DNA of 39,572 bases from Kiritimatiellia bacterium (GCA_028718125.1 JAQUMN010000035.1:1-39572), one strand, 5' to 3'. Counted from the stretch's first letter, positions 9,301 through 17,438 are shown. Translations and numbers: made by a program. Notes: generated by a model from the sequence alone, not told the origin.

Positions 9301-10354
9301 TCACTTTGTCCTGCTCCAACTCCGCCACGGTCATGAGCATGATTTGTGCAATCTTCTGTTGCCTGGCCTGGGCATAGTTATTCTGCAACTGGTTCTTCAA
9401 CGTGACCAGTTTCTCCCGGGTCTGAATCAAGCGTGTCATGTCTGCCGGCTTATCCGCATAGGGCAGTAAACGCGCGCTCCGGAACAATAAATCATCCAAC
9501 TGCTCTTCCAACAGATACATGACCTTGGTAATGATCCCGGTGTCATAACTGATGCCTCTTTCATCGTGGGTCCAATCGAGAATTTTTTTCTGGCGCAGCA
9601 CTTTCAGCTTAATCTCCGCGCTGATCGCATTGTCGCCGCCGGTTTTTCTAAAAGGATCGGCCGTCACCCACCGGACGCTGTTCAGCAAGAGGGTCGCGTC
9701 ACACGGCGGAAGCGGATAGCTCGGGTTGCCGTCTTGATCCACGCCAATCCACGGCCCGAGATAGACCACCTTGCCAAGGCCCACCGCGCCACAGGCGATC
9801 GTAATTTCCTGACTATTGTCCAGGGCCAGCGCCCGGCCATTGGGCCCCAAGCGCATGACGGCGTGATCCATATAAGGTGTCATAAACTTTTCCGGAAGGC
9901 CCTTGGTTATGGGATGATCCCGGTCAACGACCACGAGTCCCGGACCATTAACTTTGTTATACGCAGCGGCCACCTCCGGAAAAATCGGTCGAATCCCGCT
10001 GCGCGAGGCCCACCCGCAACGAAACATGGAAAAAATCACGCCCCCGCCCCGGGCCTGCGCAAATTCAACCACATGCATCCGACCTGACAAGTCCAGCCAA
10101 TCATATGCCGACCACCCGCCGCCAAAAAACAATACATCGAACTGATAGATCTTACCCGCGCTCGCGTCTTGGGTCGTAAAGGTTCCGACTTCCAGCCCTT
10201 GCTCCGTCAAGGCGCGCGTGATTTCCGGAATAGCTACCGTGCGGTTGTCCATAAACAAGCCGACTTTCAATTTCGCCTCCGCGTCCAAACCAGTCAACCC
10301 CACGCCCAGGGACAACCCGACACCCAACACAATCTTTAATACACGCTGTTTCAT
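6347..10354 (-). CDS. Exported giant protein: ThuA/GATase-like, HEAT repeats, glycosidase-like barrel
   Basis: The 1335-residue product starts with a signal peptide (cleavage after about A-E-A, residue 27). Residues 28-235 resemble ThuA/class I amidotransferase-like folds (V-G-L-F-M-D-N start, D-V-L-F-F-G-G-G-W). About 240-400 is helical. About 410-590 holds four or five HEAT/PBS-lyase-type repeats with I-G-D-P and A-L-G-W units. About 635-980 looks like a GH42/GHL-type barrel, with an E-E-Q-L-R-W segment near 745 as a possible catalytic Glu. About 1025-1075 is another amidotransferase-like trimerisation segment, and a beta domain ends the chain. Around residues 1155-1170 a short low-complexity insertion comes from a repeat. 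ATG 10354 has an AAAGGA 7-8 bases upstream. It probably acts outside the cytoplasm on a glycan. No activity can be assigned. Confidence 0.7.
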   Translation of the reverse strand: MKQRVLKIVLGVGLSLGVGLTGLDAEAKLKVGLFMDNRTVAIPEITRALTEQGLEVGTFTTQDASAGKIYQFDVLFFGGGWSAYDWLDLSGRMHVVEFAQARGGGVIFSMFRCGWASRSGIRPIFPEVAAAYNKVNGPGLVVVDRDHPITKGLPEKFMTPYMDHAVMRLGPNGRALALDNSQEITIACGAVGLGKVVYLGPWIGVDQDGNPSYPLPPCDATLLLNSVRWVTADPFRKTGGDNAISAEIKLKVLRQKKILDWTHDERGISYDTGIITKVMYLLEEQLDDLLFRSARLLPYADKPADMTRLIQTREKLVTLKNQLQNNYAQARQQKIAQIMLMTVAELEQDKVKNWEGQLLFPHQIQPIEDDVICLEGLLAGTIKAQKARVAAEEQDQDRKRLAQLCTDLQAKDGQTRAEAAQELGRIGDPGSIKALLGALKDSEYPVRRNAIYALGWLQAKEAVPALLALAAQTPDICTKRRVVEALGLIGDRDAVDTLLAALKDSDRFVRQNAILSLGWLGDPRAVAPLTEVLKAPLERVGKGAFFKQDQETGWTREDMVCALRALGHIGDQTALPAIRDFLAQRKEGIPPRNWYVTGLSIDEAVALAIKGIEAGGRKESGVRQPAEFSRSANFYWLSKHYNALYGRPFSYASYPKDWKIRGDYAAASGASGFIEDLPQNHLTGGGWTKKEMVPVNDVLDYYFKQGMAFIPGWYRRGTAVLDKASFEHDILRWGEYPALKGFWAEEQLRWDSELRNDQCFREYLAKKYDAKERMAFGIKDLAGITCPPVEDNGQRDNFLWAEYMEYLADTGVEIWQEAAEWLTGLRKGTCLLFSLSGRYINGKSTYINAYPRLSQVLGANGPQSYGAHSYMNNFHLDLECNGEPKPALGEFYQHQADVPGSVERGFASSFIHGQCFFVWWWGHVFKHAPDGNGGCGVFDPGRWEAAERQFGKGRAIGEFLIPAESPKLVVQLFSGRTTTLTYGKGSPDGIGSGRMQRYSQNQEGVWESLIQSHLPVDLCWLETMTPEKMSRYKVAILADGASLKREEVTMIREWVKAGGVLVAGGGTSVRDQWNTALTNYALSDVFGVDYVKTTLAGSPAEAYRYVERDVKPTNGIEKITFRAPDYLKHLEGQAGGEYEKGLGYDEVKPTTGPSARLPSSPTLRRAGGGAKVVGVWDDGAGAVFENEYGQGHCIFMSPVYLGLSHTTCGWTVDPLYNEYWTGAREMVAACVRRGLDLAQAQLPMEVRNCPALVEVALKRQADKQRWMVHLLNINYKQALVTGVEVSVRVPAGQALKEITYVYPGKAPVAHRIDDRTIKFTVRDFAVHEMIVVEWK
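6852..6884 (-). repeat. Short GC-rich repeat-like insertion inside the 1335-residue protein
   Basis: The minus-strand sequence contains CCCGTCTTCGCCGACGCTTC followed by GCCGGGC, with partly complementary ends. It translates as R-L-P-S-S-P-T-L-R-R-A-G-G, unlike the flanking protein. Such segments commonly come from short interspersed repeats inserted in frame. No second copy is seen in this window. Confidence 0.5.
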
Positions 10355-10513
10355 ACGGTGTTCCTTTGACCGGGCCCAACTTTTCGAGCCACGTCAACGC
10401 CAAGCGTTTATAAACGAAATGGCGACGCGAAAAAAAACGCCCGCACCTGAAAGACGCGAAATTTACGGACACGTTCTAAACAAAAAACCAGAACTCCCAA
10501 AGCCCACCGTTTT
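10355..10513. other. Intergenic spacer upstream of the 1335-residue gene
   Basis: A 159-bp gap between the M55 remnant and the giant exported protein. It should hold that gene's 5' region, but I see no convincing -35/-10 pair. The stretch is A-rich near 10420-10500 on the plus strand. Confidence 0.4.
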
Positions 10514-10756
10514 CTACACATTCATCCCGCATCGAATCTCAAACGCCGGTGCAACCGTTGACGCCTTGACCTCCCTCACCATGCCGCTCTTCAATTCTTC
10601 CCTCAATACGACCGGCCCTTTGATCACGAATGGCTTGATCGCTTTGGCGTTTTGGACCACTTTTCCCATCGTGTCGGCAATCAACTCCGCGGCTTTTTTC
10701 GAAGGCAAGCACCAAGCGCTACATTGACCGGTTTCATATTTGACCGCTTGCTTTCT
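10514..10756 (-). pseudogene. M55-family D-aminopeptidase (DppA-like), C-terminal remnant
   Basis: The frame reads V-K-Y-E-T-G-Q-C-S-A-W-C-L-P-S-K-K-A-A-E then, further on, I-K-P-F. This matches the C-terminal region of DppA-like zinc D-aminopeptidases (usually C-L-P-P-x-x-A, then an x-K-P-F/Y-x-x-x-P-P strand). The N-terminal metal-binding part is missing and a stop lies just upstream at 10757-10759. The remnant overlaps, in another frame, the last codons of the gene at 10734-12755, so a deletion or recombination probably joined the two. It cannot be active. Confidence 0.6.
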
Positions 10757-12755
10757 TTAAAAAAATCGGCGTTGTCGCTTCCAACTCAATATTTTCCGGC
10801 AGCACCGGCGTCACAACCGGCGGCAGGTTCCCGGTCGCATAGATATGCACGTCATAGGGGGAGAATCGGTCAGAAATTATTCCAGGGCGGCATTCGATCT
10901 TGCGGTTTTCAAAAACAACATTTATATATTTTGCTTCAAAATTGAGCTTGAAAGAAATGTCCCGGGCCTGATCGCTTTCATTCACGGCTATGACATAATA
11001 AATGCCATCGGCTTGTCTGGCTGAAAACCTTATATTTGCATCGTCCACCTTGACGCTATTTTCAGGCGCTTCCGGTAGAACTAACACCCCCGAAAGCTCG
11101 CGCAACCTTCCCGTAATATCAAAAAGAACGTCATAAAAAGAAAGCGTGTCTATAAAAGTCATTCCGTAATAAGTGATGGCGTTTGCCCCGTTCACAATGG
11201 CGTCAAAGGCCATAAACCGGGACTGTAAAAAGTCCGGATATGTTGTTCCCTTTCTTTTAGACAGTGTTTCCCAGGCAAAGCCCTGTAAGATCATCCAGAC
11301 CGGCTTGCGCCCATGCACGCTCGCCCGCATTCGTGTCGTGTATTTACCCACGGCGGTCAAGCCTTTATCCTCAAGCTCGGAATGAGAATTCGGGACGGGC
11401 ACGGGGTAAATATCGGCGCCCCATATATCGCAAGGTCTGGCGAACTCGCCTAATTCCGTCCGTTCGCCGCGCGGCGCCTCGTTTATCCAGATTGGCCGGT
11501 ACGGGTCAATTTCTTTAAGAACCCGATAACAGCTCTCAAGGTTTTCCAGCGGCACCCCGAGCCATAAGGGCTCATCGCTCATAAAATAGCCGAACAGCGC
11601 TTCGTGCGCGAGCACAGCCGGCGCCAGCATGCCTTTTATACCGTTCTCCCAGCGCACGAGAGAACCGCTGTCCGTCTTGGCGACTTCCTCAAAAAAACTA
11701 AATATTATTTTGGCATGATTCTTTTTTGCCGACTCAAGGAGAAACAAGGCCCGGTCGGGCGGCACGATCCCGTTAACCCAGATGGTGTTGACTCCGTTTT
11801 TACTCAGATAATAAAGGGCCGGCAACAGCTCGTTTTCCGGCGTGTTGGCCTGTACGCCATCAATCTCCCAGAAAACTACTGGATAAAACGGTTTCCCATT
11901 TATATAAAAATTCCGGTCCTCTTTATAAATTATTTCAACGGGTGATTTTTCCAGTTTCCAGATTTCCGTTTCCGCCGGCTTCCGCAACGGTCGTCCCGAA
12001 TCATCCAACGGCGCGGCCGTAAGCAAATACTTTCCGAAGGCCAGGTGTTTTGCGGGAATTACGAACGGGATTTCCCCCGTAGCATTTGAATATTTTTGAC
12101 GGTAAACGGTCGCACCGTTTTTTTTGTCCACCAGGCTTAATGTAACGCTTTTTACCCAGGCCTTGGCTGCAATAAGGCCCGTAATTTCAGAGACGGGGTC
12201 GGAGGCATAGATTATGTTCCGACAAAACGGCCTATGGACGACGATGGTTACCTCGTCGGCCTCAGGCAGCGCGTGTTCTTCAAGGACAAAGTCCTTCAGG
12301 TGCAGCGAGCCGTCATCGACAAGCGTGTATCGTATTGCCATGCAGTTGACGACAGCCCCGACAGGCACGGTCAAGATAAGTTCTTTTCTCTGAAAATTAT
12401 TTTCCCAGGTATCGAACAGGCGCCGTTCTTCTTTCACCGGCGGCCAGGAAACCAGGACCGAGAATCGCTGGAAGCCGGTAACGGAAACGGTTTTAGCACC
12501 GGCCTTGACCATAAAAGAAAGCTTATATCTTTTCCCCGGTTTTACCGATATATTCCGGAGAATAACCGCCGAGGTTTGGCCGCAAAGCTCAAGCGTTCTT
12601 TTTTCGCCACCAACGGTTACGACACCATTGGCAGACACTGTTATGACATCGAGAATTTCTTGCCGCGAGATGTTAGCGCTCACCCTCAGATCCTCCTGAA
12701 TCCGTGACGAATTTATCCGTCGCTCTTTACTATCCGGCTTGATTTTTATCATCAT
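10734..12755 (-). CDS. Putative glycoside hydrolase (GH2/GH5-like barrel with N-terminal beta domains)
   Basis: The 673-residue protein has N-terminal beta-rich regions (about 30-170 resembling a carbohydrate-binding sandwich, then an Ig-like segment to 280). A barrel follows, beginning with F-Y-I-N-G-K-P-F-Y-P near residue 283, the usual entry motif of GH2/GH5-like catalytic domains. Y-F-M-S-D-E-P-L-W near 390 supplies a plausible acid/base Glu, and I-W-G-A-D-I-Y-P follows. No signal peptide is present. The start at 12755 (or ATG 12752) lacks a clear ribosome-binding site and the chain seems to begin inside a beta domain, so the N-terminus may be truncated. The last few codons run out of frame through M55-like sequence. 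Substrate unknown. Confidence 0.65.
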   Translation of the reverse strand: MMIKIKPDSKERRINSSRIQEDLRVSANISRQEILDVITVSANGVVTVGGEKRTLELCGQTSAVILRNISVKPGKRYKLSFMVKAGAKTVSVTGFQRFSVLVSWPPVKEERRLFDTWENNFQRKELILTVPVGAVVNCMAIRYTLVDDGSLHLKDFVLEEHALPEADEVTIVVHRPFCRNIIYASDPVSEITGLIAAKAWVKSVTLSLVDKKNGATVYRQKYSNATGEIPFVIPAKHLAFGKYLLTAAPLDDSGRPLRKPAETEIWKLEKSPVEIIYKEDRNFYINGKPFYPVVFWEIDGVQANTPENELLPALYYLSKNGVNTIWVNGIVPPDRALFLLESAKKNHAKIIFSFFEEVAKTDSGSLVRWENGIKGMLAPAVLAHEALFGYFMSDEPLWLGVPLENLESCYRVLKEIDPYRPIWINEAPRGERTELGEFARPCDIWGADIYPVPVPNSHSELEDKGLTAVGKYTTRMRASVHGRKPVWMILQGFAWETLSKRKGTTYPDFLQSRFMAFDAIVNGANAITYYGMTFIDTLSFYDVLFDITGRLRELSGVLVLPEAPENSVKVDDANIRFSARQADGIYYVIAVNESDQARDISFKLNFEAKYINVVFENRKIECRPGIISDRFSPYDVHIYATGNLPPVVTPVLPENIELEATTPIFLKKASGQI

Positions 12756-12871
12756 GACAGCGTTCGCCGCCGTCGCTGACCATTTTCAAATATCCACCGC
12801 GGCGGGCAATACCGCCCGTAATCGCCATCGCGCTTTCAGAAAACACGAATTCTCCCGGCACTCACTCGCAT

Positions 12872-15800
12872 TTACCTGACCGACAAAACAGCCGGCGCCA
12901 GCAAGCCGCAAGGCACAAGCTGATACGCTTCATGCCACAAGTTTCCTTCAGAGGTAAATTCCGCAGGACCGGTCCAAAGCGGCCATTTCTGCGCATGATG
13001 CAAAGGTCCATGGGAATTGCGCCGGTGGCTGAAAATTTCCAAGCATAATTCCGATGGTCCCGCTTCGGTTAGGCAATCGGTGATGTCCACTTCATATGGC
13101 GCCCAAGCGATGATACCGGCGTTTTTACCGTTAACCGATATCCGTGCCACAACACCTCTCCAATCCGGCACCCGAATAAACACGCGTTCCGTTTTCCCGA
13201 TTTTGGGTTTAATCTTACAGCGATAACTCACCGCGCCCGAATAGAACGGCAATCCCTGCCGACACCAGTCCCCAATCTTCAATTGGCTGGGCAAGGCAGT
13301 CAGGGTGGTCTGTGTTCCGCGGATTTGCACGCCAAACGATCCCAGGAGATAGATGATTTCAAGGCCCGGGTGAGTTTCGGCGTAATCGCTAATCAAACGA
13401 AGCTCATTGACGCCCTTGCGTAACAAGGCCGCATCGAGCGGAATCCGGCGCAAAGAACGATCGGTCCACCAGCCCAATTGATTAGCGGTACAGAGACTGT
13501 TTCCATTCAACATAATCGTATACCGCTCCGGATGCTCAATTGCCAGGAATAATTCTCCGGCTGGAATTACTTTTACCTGGATGGCATACTTCAGTTCCAA
13601 GGTTGCCTTCTTTTCAGGCTGGGAAGCCTCTGCCATGCGCGCCCAAGGCTGTATCATACTGCCGGATCTCAGCGGAATGCCTAATTCTGACCGAACCGTC
13701 CGGTCCACGTGCAAAATATCCCCGGCCTGTTTCCAGGCCTTACCCGCGAGCCGATATTGCGGCCGATCCAAGACCAACGCATTTGGTTCATTAAGGCTAA
13801 ACGACCAGGCGCGAGGATGTAATGGGTTTTCGCGCTTTATCGCACGGACGGAACGAGCCGGCAACAATACGGCTGTCTTGGATTTATTTTTGGGAACCAC
13901 AAAGAGCCGACTGCCCAACTCATCCAGACTTGTGGCAATCTCCCATGCGCCAGAAGCGGCACGCTGAGCCTTGGCTAAATATCGCCGCCCATCCGCAGGA
14001 TCCCATTCCTCGGGACTTCCCTGACAATCTTTGAAACCGCTGATGCGCACAACCGGATAACGCCCACGCCGCTCGCGCGCCATGACGTCTTTCCACATAT
14101 CACACCGCCATTGGGATGGCGCATGCCCCGTATTGCAGATAAACAAATAAAATGCCGTTTCATCTTCCCGGAGCAGATACCAGGCCGATTGAATTCCCTG
14201 GCCTGCGCCATCGCAAATAGTTATCCGGCGACAACGCTCCGCCACCGCCTTGGCCAGTTCGTCACCCCACCCGCCAACCTGCTGACATTGTCGCGCCAAT
14301 GACGCCACATCGGCGCAGGGACTCGCGTCTACGCAAAACGAAACTTTCCCGATAAACACGACCGAGCCGCCGGCCGCCTGAAATTGCCGGAGCAGCGCCA
14401 GGGTGGAGCGGCGCATGGTATGCAAGGGTGGCACAACCACGGCCCGGTACCGGGCCTGCCCGACATGCAATTCCACGCCTCGTTGACCGTGGACCACCCT
14501 CGCATGGCGCGCCAGGATTTCTTCCTCACCATAGTCAAAATCGATCTGCCGCTGAAGGAGATTCTGAGTTAGCTTGAAAAACATGGCGTCATAGCGTTTC
14601 ACGTTCGGATCAGCGAGCCAATCCTTGCGGCACAACAGCCACATGCTTTCAATCGGATGAATCACCAGTAGATCGCGGACCTCCTCGCCTTGCGTCATGA
14701 CGGCATGAATCCGGGCAAAATAATCCTCCACTTTCGGGTAGAGCTCCCACCAGGGGGATTGGTAGGAAATGGATGCCGGATAATCGCGTTTGGCTTCCCC
14801 TGCCATCGTGTAGTAGGCCAGATGTTGACAACGTAGATTTATTCCCAGGGCCACCTGCAAATCGCCCTGCGCTTTATGGCCGGCAAATGGGAAATCCCAG
14901 CCTGTGCATCCGTAGGTTTCCGCAATCCGCCATTTGCGTCCAAACTGACGGGCTGCCGAGCTTACCTGTTTGGCCGTGACCAACAAACGATAATGTTCGG
15001 TCAAGAGATCCATGCCGGGTATCTGCATATACTCATAAAACCGCATGCAACTGCCGTTATATGAGGTTTGACTGGACAGGGTATCTTCGCGCAGGAGATG
15101 TCCCGTAAAACCAAGATGATATTTTTCGCACCATTTACCGATCTGCCGTCCAAAGGCAGTCACAAACAAGTGCGTGACACAATCATGGTAATGATACCGC
15201 GCCCGCGATACCGATTGACCCGCCACATCGAAAACCAGTTCCATCAAATGCGGAATCAGATCGTAACCATATCTTTGTCGAAATATTCCGGGCAGTTTCA
15301 CGGTCCAGGGGAGGGCCAAGCCATCCCCGAGCGGCGTCATTTCGGCGCCATGATTGGGTTCGTCGGTAAAAATCCCCGGAATGACCTGTCCGAAATGGCG
15401 GCCGAATCGTTTGCGATATGCTTCATGGGTCGCCCGGAGAAAGGCCCGGATCGCCTCATGATTCAAGACATCCACATAAGTAGCGCCATTATACAATGGA
15501 CTGGGCGAGTCAACCTCGACCTTAAATACATAATATGACTTCCCCAACGCCTCTGATTTCCCGATGTTTGTCAAATCATTGAGATCGATTCGTTCGATAT
15601 CCGTCACGTCCCGGCCGTTTTGCCGGGCCGAAAAAACGGCTAGAATATCCGAGCGATTCCCGGCGATGTTACGCCCAGCCGTCACCGTAGTCAGAACGAG
15701 CTGCCGCCGCCGGTAGTCCGTTTTTTTGGTAACCAATCCGCCAGCAAAGCCGGACGGCCACCGATCTTCGTCATATAACCAGGCTTCCATGCCCATTTTT

Positions 15801-16030
15801 TCGGCTTCATCCACACAGGTGGCCACACAATCGAACCATTCCCGGGAAAGGTATGGCGTACGCAAGCCCACTCGCGAATGCATGAAGAAACCACCCAGCC
15901 CCATGCGCCGCATCAAGCGAATCTGCCGGCGTAATTCCGATTCTTCCAGCTTGCCATTCCAGGCCCAAAACGGTTTTCCGCGGTAGGTACTGGAAGGCTG
16001 CGCAAATTCAGCGACAAGCTTTTGTTTCAT
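12872..16030 (-). CDS. GH106-like glycoside hydrolase (putative alpha-L-rhamnosidase family)
   Basis: At 1052 residues it has the size of GH106-type enzymes. The N-terminal hallmark is clear: P-F-W-A-W-N-G-K-L, then M-G-L-G-G-F-F-M-H-S-R-V-G-L, S-R-E-W-F, G-M-E-A-W-L-Y-D-E-D-R-W-P-S-G and A-G-G. About 525-565 resembles an amidotransferase-like/trimerisation segment (A-V-V-V-P-P, A-A-G-G-S-V-V-F). About 780-1010 contains galactose-binding-like beta domains, including R-V-F-I-R-V-P-D-W. No signal peptide, so it is probably cytoplasmic and acts on imported oligosaccharides. It is divergent from an AraC-type regulator 130 bp away and starts the minus-strand carbohydrate block. The family is fairly clear; specificity for rhamnose is assumed, not shown. 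Confidence 0.75.
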   Translation of the reverse strand: MKQKLVAEFAQPSSTYRGKPFWAWNGKLEESELRRQIRLMRRMGLGGFFMHSRVGLRTPYLSREWFDCVATCVDEAEKMGMEAWLYDEDRWPSGFAGGLVTKKTDYRRRQLVLTTVTAGRNIAGNRSDILAVFSARQNGRDVTDIERIDLNDLTNIGKSEALGKSYYVFKVEVDSPSPLYNGATYVDVLNHEAIRAFLRATHEAYRKRFGRHFGQVIPGIFTDEPNHGAEMTPLGDGLALPWTVKLPGIFRQRYGYDLIPHLMELVFDVAGQSVSRARYHYHDCVTHLFVTAFGRQIGKWCEKYHLGFTGHLLREDTLSSQTSYNGSCMRFYEYMQIPGMDLLTEHYRLLVTAKQVSSAARQFGRKWRIAETYGCTGWDFPFAGHKAQGDLQVALGINLRCQHLAYYTMAGEAKRDYPASISYQSPWWELYPKVEDYFARIHAVMTQGEEVRDLLVIHPIESMWLLCRKDWLADPNVKRYDAMFFKLTQNLLQRQIDFDYGEEEILARHARVVHGQRGVELHVGQARYRAVVVPPLHTMRRSTLALLRQFQAAGGSVVFIGKVSFCVDASPCADVASLARQCQQVGGWGDELAKAVAERCRRITICDGAGQGIQSAWYLLREDETAFYLFICNTGHAPSQWRCDMWKDVMARERRGRYPVVRISGFKDCQGSPEEWDPADGRRYLAKAQRAASGAWEIATSLDELGSRLFVVPKNKSKTAVLLPARSVRAIKRENPLHPRAWSFSLNEPNALVLDRPQYRLAGKAWKQAGDILHVDRTVRSELGIPLRSGSMIQPWARMAEASQPEKKATLELKYAIQVKVIPAGELFLAIEHPERYTIMLNGNSLCTANQLGWWTDRSLRRIPLDAALLRKGVNELRLISDYAETHPGLEIIYLLGSFGVQIRGTQTTLTALPSQLKIGDWCRQGLPFYSGAVSYRCKIKPKIGKTERVFIRVPDWRGVVARISVNGKNAGIIAWAPYEVDITDCLTEAGPSELCLEIFSHRRNSHGPLHHAQKWPLWTGPAEFTSEGNLWHEAYQLVPCGLLAPAVLSVR

Positions 16031-16076
16031 GGTTAGCTTCGGATAATAACTCCCGCCATTTCCATTACGGCGTTAG

Positions 16077-16149
16077 TAATTGCTCAAATAATTGCACATT
16101 ATACTTGACAGCGCCTTGACGATTTTGCTAATAATTAGCACGATATTAT
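16077..16149 (+). promoter_or_regulatory. Promoter and operator candidates between the GH106-like gene and the AraC gene
   Basis: TTGACA at 16105-16110 and TAATAA at 16129-16134, 18 bases apart, could form a promoter toward the AraC gene. A perfect 15-bp palindrome TGCTAATAATTAGCA (16126-16140) overlaps that -10. TAATTGC occurs twice upstream (16077-16083 and 16089-16095) as a 12-bp-period direct repeat, and TGCTCAAATAATTGCA resembles the palindrome. These are plausible sites for the regulator. Confidence 0.5.
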
Positions 16150-16159
16150 AGGTGTTTCC

Positions 16160-17026
16160 ATGCAGCGATTCTTGGCCATCAATCACTTTCCGATCCGCAA
16201 TTTTCATCTAACGGTGCGTTATGAAAACATGCAACGACGACCGGTCGTTGGAGTGCATAGTCATGATTTCACCGAATTGGTGGTCATTACCGGCGGCCAC
16301 GGCCGGCATCTGCTGCGACACAGTAGTTACCCCATTGCCGCCGGCGATGTGTTTTTAATCACCGAAGGCATGGTGCATGGTTATGCCGAGGCGGATAAGC
16401 TGACGCTGATCAACATCCTGTTCCATCCTGAACGCCTCCACTTAGCGCGCGCGGAACTGCGAAAGATGCCGGGGTATCACGCGCTTTTCATGCTGGAACC
16501 GCACTATCGGGAAAAGCACAATTTTAAAAGCCATCTCCACCTGCCCATTCAGGAACTGACAAACGCCATCGTCCTGGCGGATGCCATGCGTCAGGAAATA
16601 AACCAACGGAAAGCCGGCTTTGAATTCATGGCCACGGCCCTGTTCATGCAGTTACTGGGCTATCTGGCGCGCTACTATGAATGCAGCCAGACCCCGAACA
16701 CCCGCGCGTTGATCCGTATTTCTAAGGGCATCAGTTTCCTGGAACAGCATTATATGGAGCCGATTAAGCTGGCCGAGTTACGGGAAATTACGCATCAGTC
16801 CACCAGCGCGCTGATCGCACATTTTAAGACGGCGACCGGCATGTCACCGATAGAATACCTGATTCATCTGCGCATTCAACGGGCTTGCGAAATACTACGG
16901 AGCAAAGATTTGAACATCACGGAAGCGGCGTTCCAAGTGGGGTTTTCCGATAGCAACTATTTCTCACGCCAATTCCACCGGATCATGGGCCTGAGCCCCC
17001 GTTCTTTCATCCACCGGAATCGATGA
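16160..17026 (+). CDS. AraC/XylS-family transcriptional regulator with cupin sensor
   Basis: The 288-residue protein has an N-terminal cupin-like AraC-binding domain (H-S-H-D-F-T-E-L near residue 35, G-D-V-F-L-I near 70) and a C-terminal double helix-turn-helix (about 185-285). The latter includes L-A-E-L-R-E-I, then I-T-E-A-A-F-Q-V-G-F-S-D-S-N-Y-F-S-R-Q-F and the closing G-L-S-P-R-S-F. This is the RhaS/RhaR-like layout of sugar-responsive activators. It is divergent from the GH106-like gene, so it probably activates the carbohydrate block in response to a released sugar. ATG 16160 follows an AGGTG at suitable distance. Confidence 0.9.
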   Translation: MQRFLAINHFPIRNFHLTVRYENMQRRPVVGVHSHDFTELVVITGGHGRHLLRHSSYPIAAGDVFLITEGMVHGYAEADKLTLINILFHPERLHLARAELRKMPGYHALFMLEPHYREKHNFKSHLHLPIQELTNAIVLADAMRQEINQRKAGFEFMATALFMQLLGYLARYYECSQTPNTRALIRISKGISFLEQHYMEPIKLAELREITHQSTSALIAHFKTATGMSPIEYLIHLRIQRACEILRSKDLNITEAAFQVGFSDSNYFSRQFHRIMGLSPRSFIHRNR

Positions 17027-17113
17027 TGGTCGTGTCCCATGTTAAATGAGAATGACGTTTCACGAATAATAAGACTCATACTGTTTATTGTTTACTAACT
17101 TCCAAAGATCATT
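17027..17113. other. Spacer between araC-type gene and IS remnant
   Basis: A short AT-rich gap with no gene or clear terminator. The IS-like sequence begins at about 17114. Confidence 0.4.
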
Positions 17114-17222
17114 AGTGTCCGGTTAAAAAATGAAGGTATCGAGATAAAGCCCTTCAGATACAGCCGAAATGGTGATCATGAGTTTTTTCGATTTCAATTC
17201 CAAAAGGCGTTTTTTGGTGGTT

Positions 17223-17246
17223 TTCTCCTTCCATAAAGAAGGAGAA
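17223..17246 (+). promoter_or_regulatory. Hairpin sequestering the transposase ribosome-binding site
   Basis: TTCTCCTTC (17223-17231) pairs perfectly with GAAGGAGAA (17238-17246) across a 6-nt loop. The second arm contains the Shine-Dalgarno of the transposase at ATG 17254. Such hairpins in IS leaders limit translation from transcripts entering from outside. The pairing is seen; the function is inferred. Confidence 0.65.
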
Positions 17247-17253
17247 CCAATAA

Positions 17254-17411
17254 ATGAACGAAGGAAAAACTGTTTTTGCGCAACTGATGGACTGGCTGCC
17301 GAAGTACGAATTCGACAAATGCGTAAAAAAGTATCGCGGGAATTATCATGTTCGGGAACTGTCCTGTTACGAGCAATATCTGGTTGTGGCGTTTGCGGAA
17401 TCAGGGAATCA
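17254..17411 (+). pseudogene. IS4-type transposase, N-terminal fragment (DUF4372-like)
   Basis: The frame begins M-N-E-G-K-T-V-F-A-Q-L-M and continues Y-E-F-D-K-C-V, Y-R-G-N-Y-H-V-R and Y-E-Q-Y-L-V-V-A-F-A. This is the characteristic N-terminal DUF4372 region of a group of IS4-like transposases. After about residue 50 similarity ends as the sequence enters the inverted end of the neighbouring element. The frame continues to a stop at 17469 with unrelated residues. The DDE catalytic domain is missing. Confidence 0.8.
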
Positions 17412-17438
17412 GGGGTCAGTCCTAATAATAGCAAATAA
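17412..17438 (+). repeat. Left inverted end of the RAYT unit
   Basis: It begins GGGGTCAGTCCTAATAATA and continues GCAAATAA. It is complementary to 18495-18522 with a small indel in the last third. Confidence 0.8.

Larger units (their letters stand above)
17114..17411 (+). mobile_element. Truncated IS4-type element, left end
   Basis: AGTGTCCGGTTAAAAAA at 17114-17130 resembles the terminal repeat of IS4-type elements. A 5' leader and the first ~50 codons of the transposase follow. The element stops where the inverted end of the REP-type transposase unit begins (17412). Its right part is not in the window. Confidence 0.7.
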
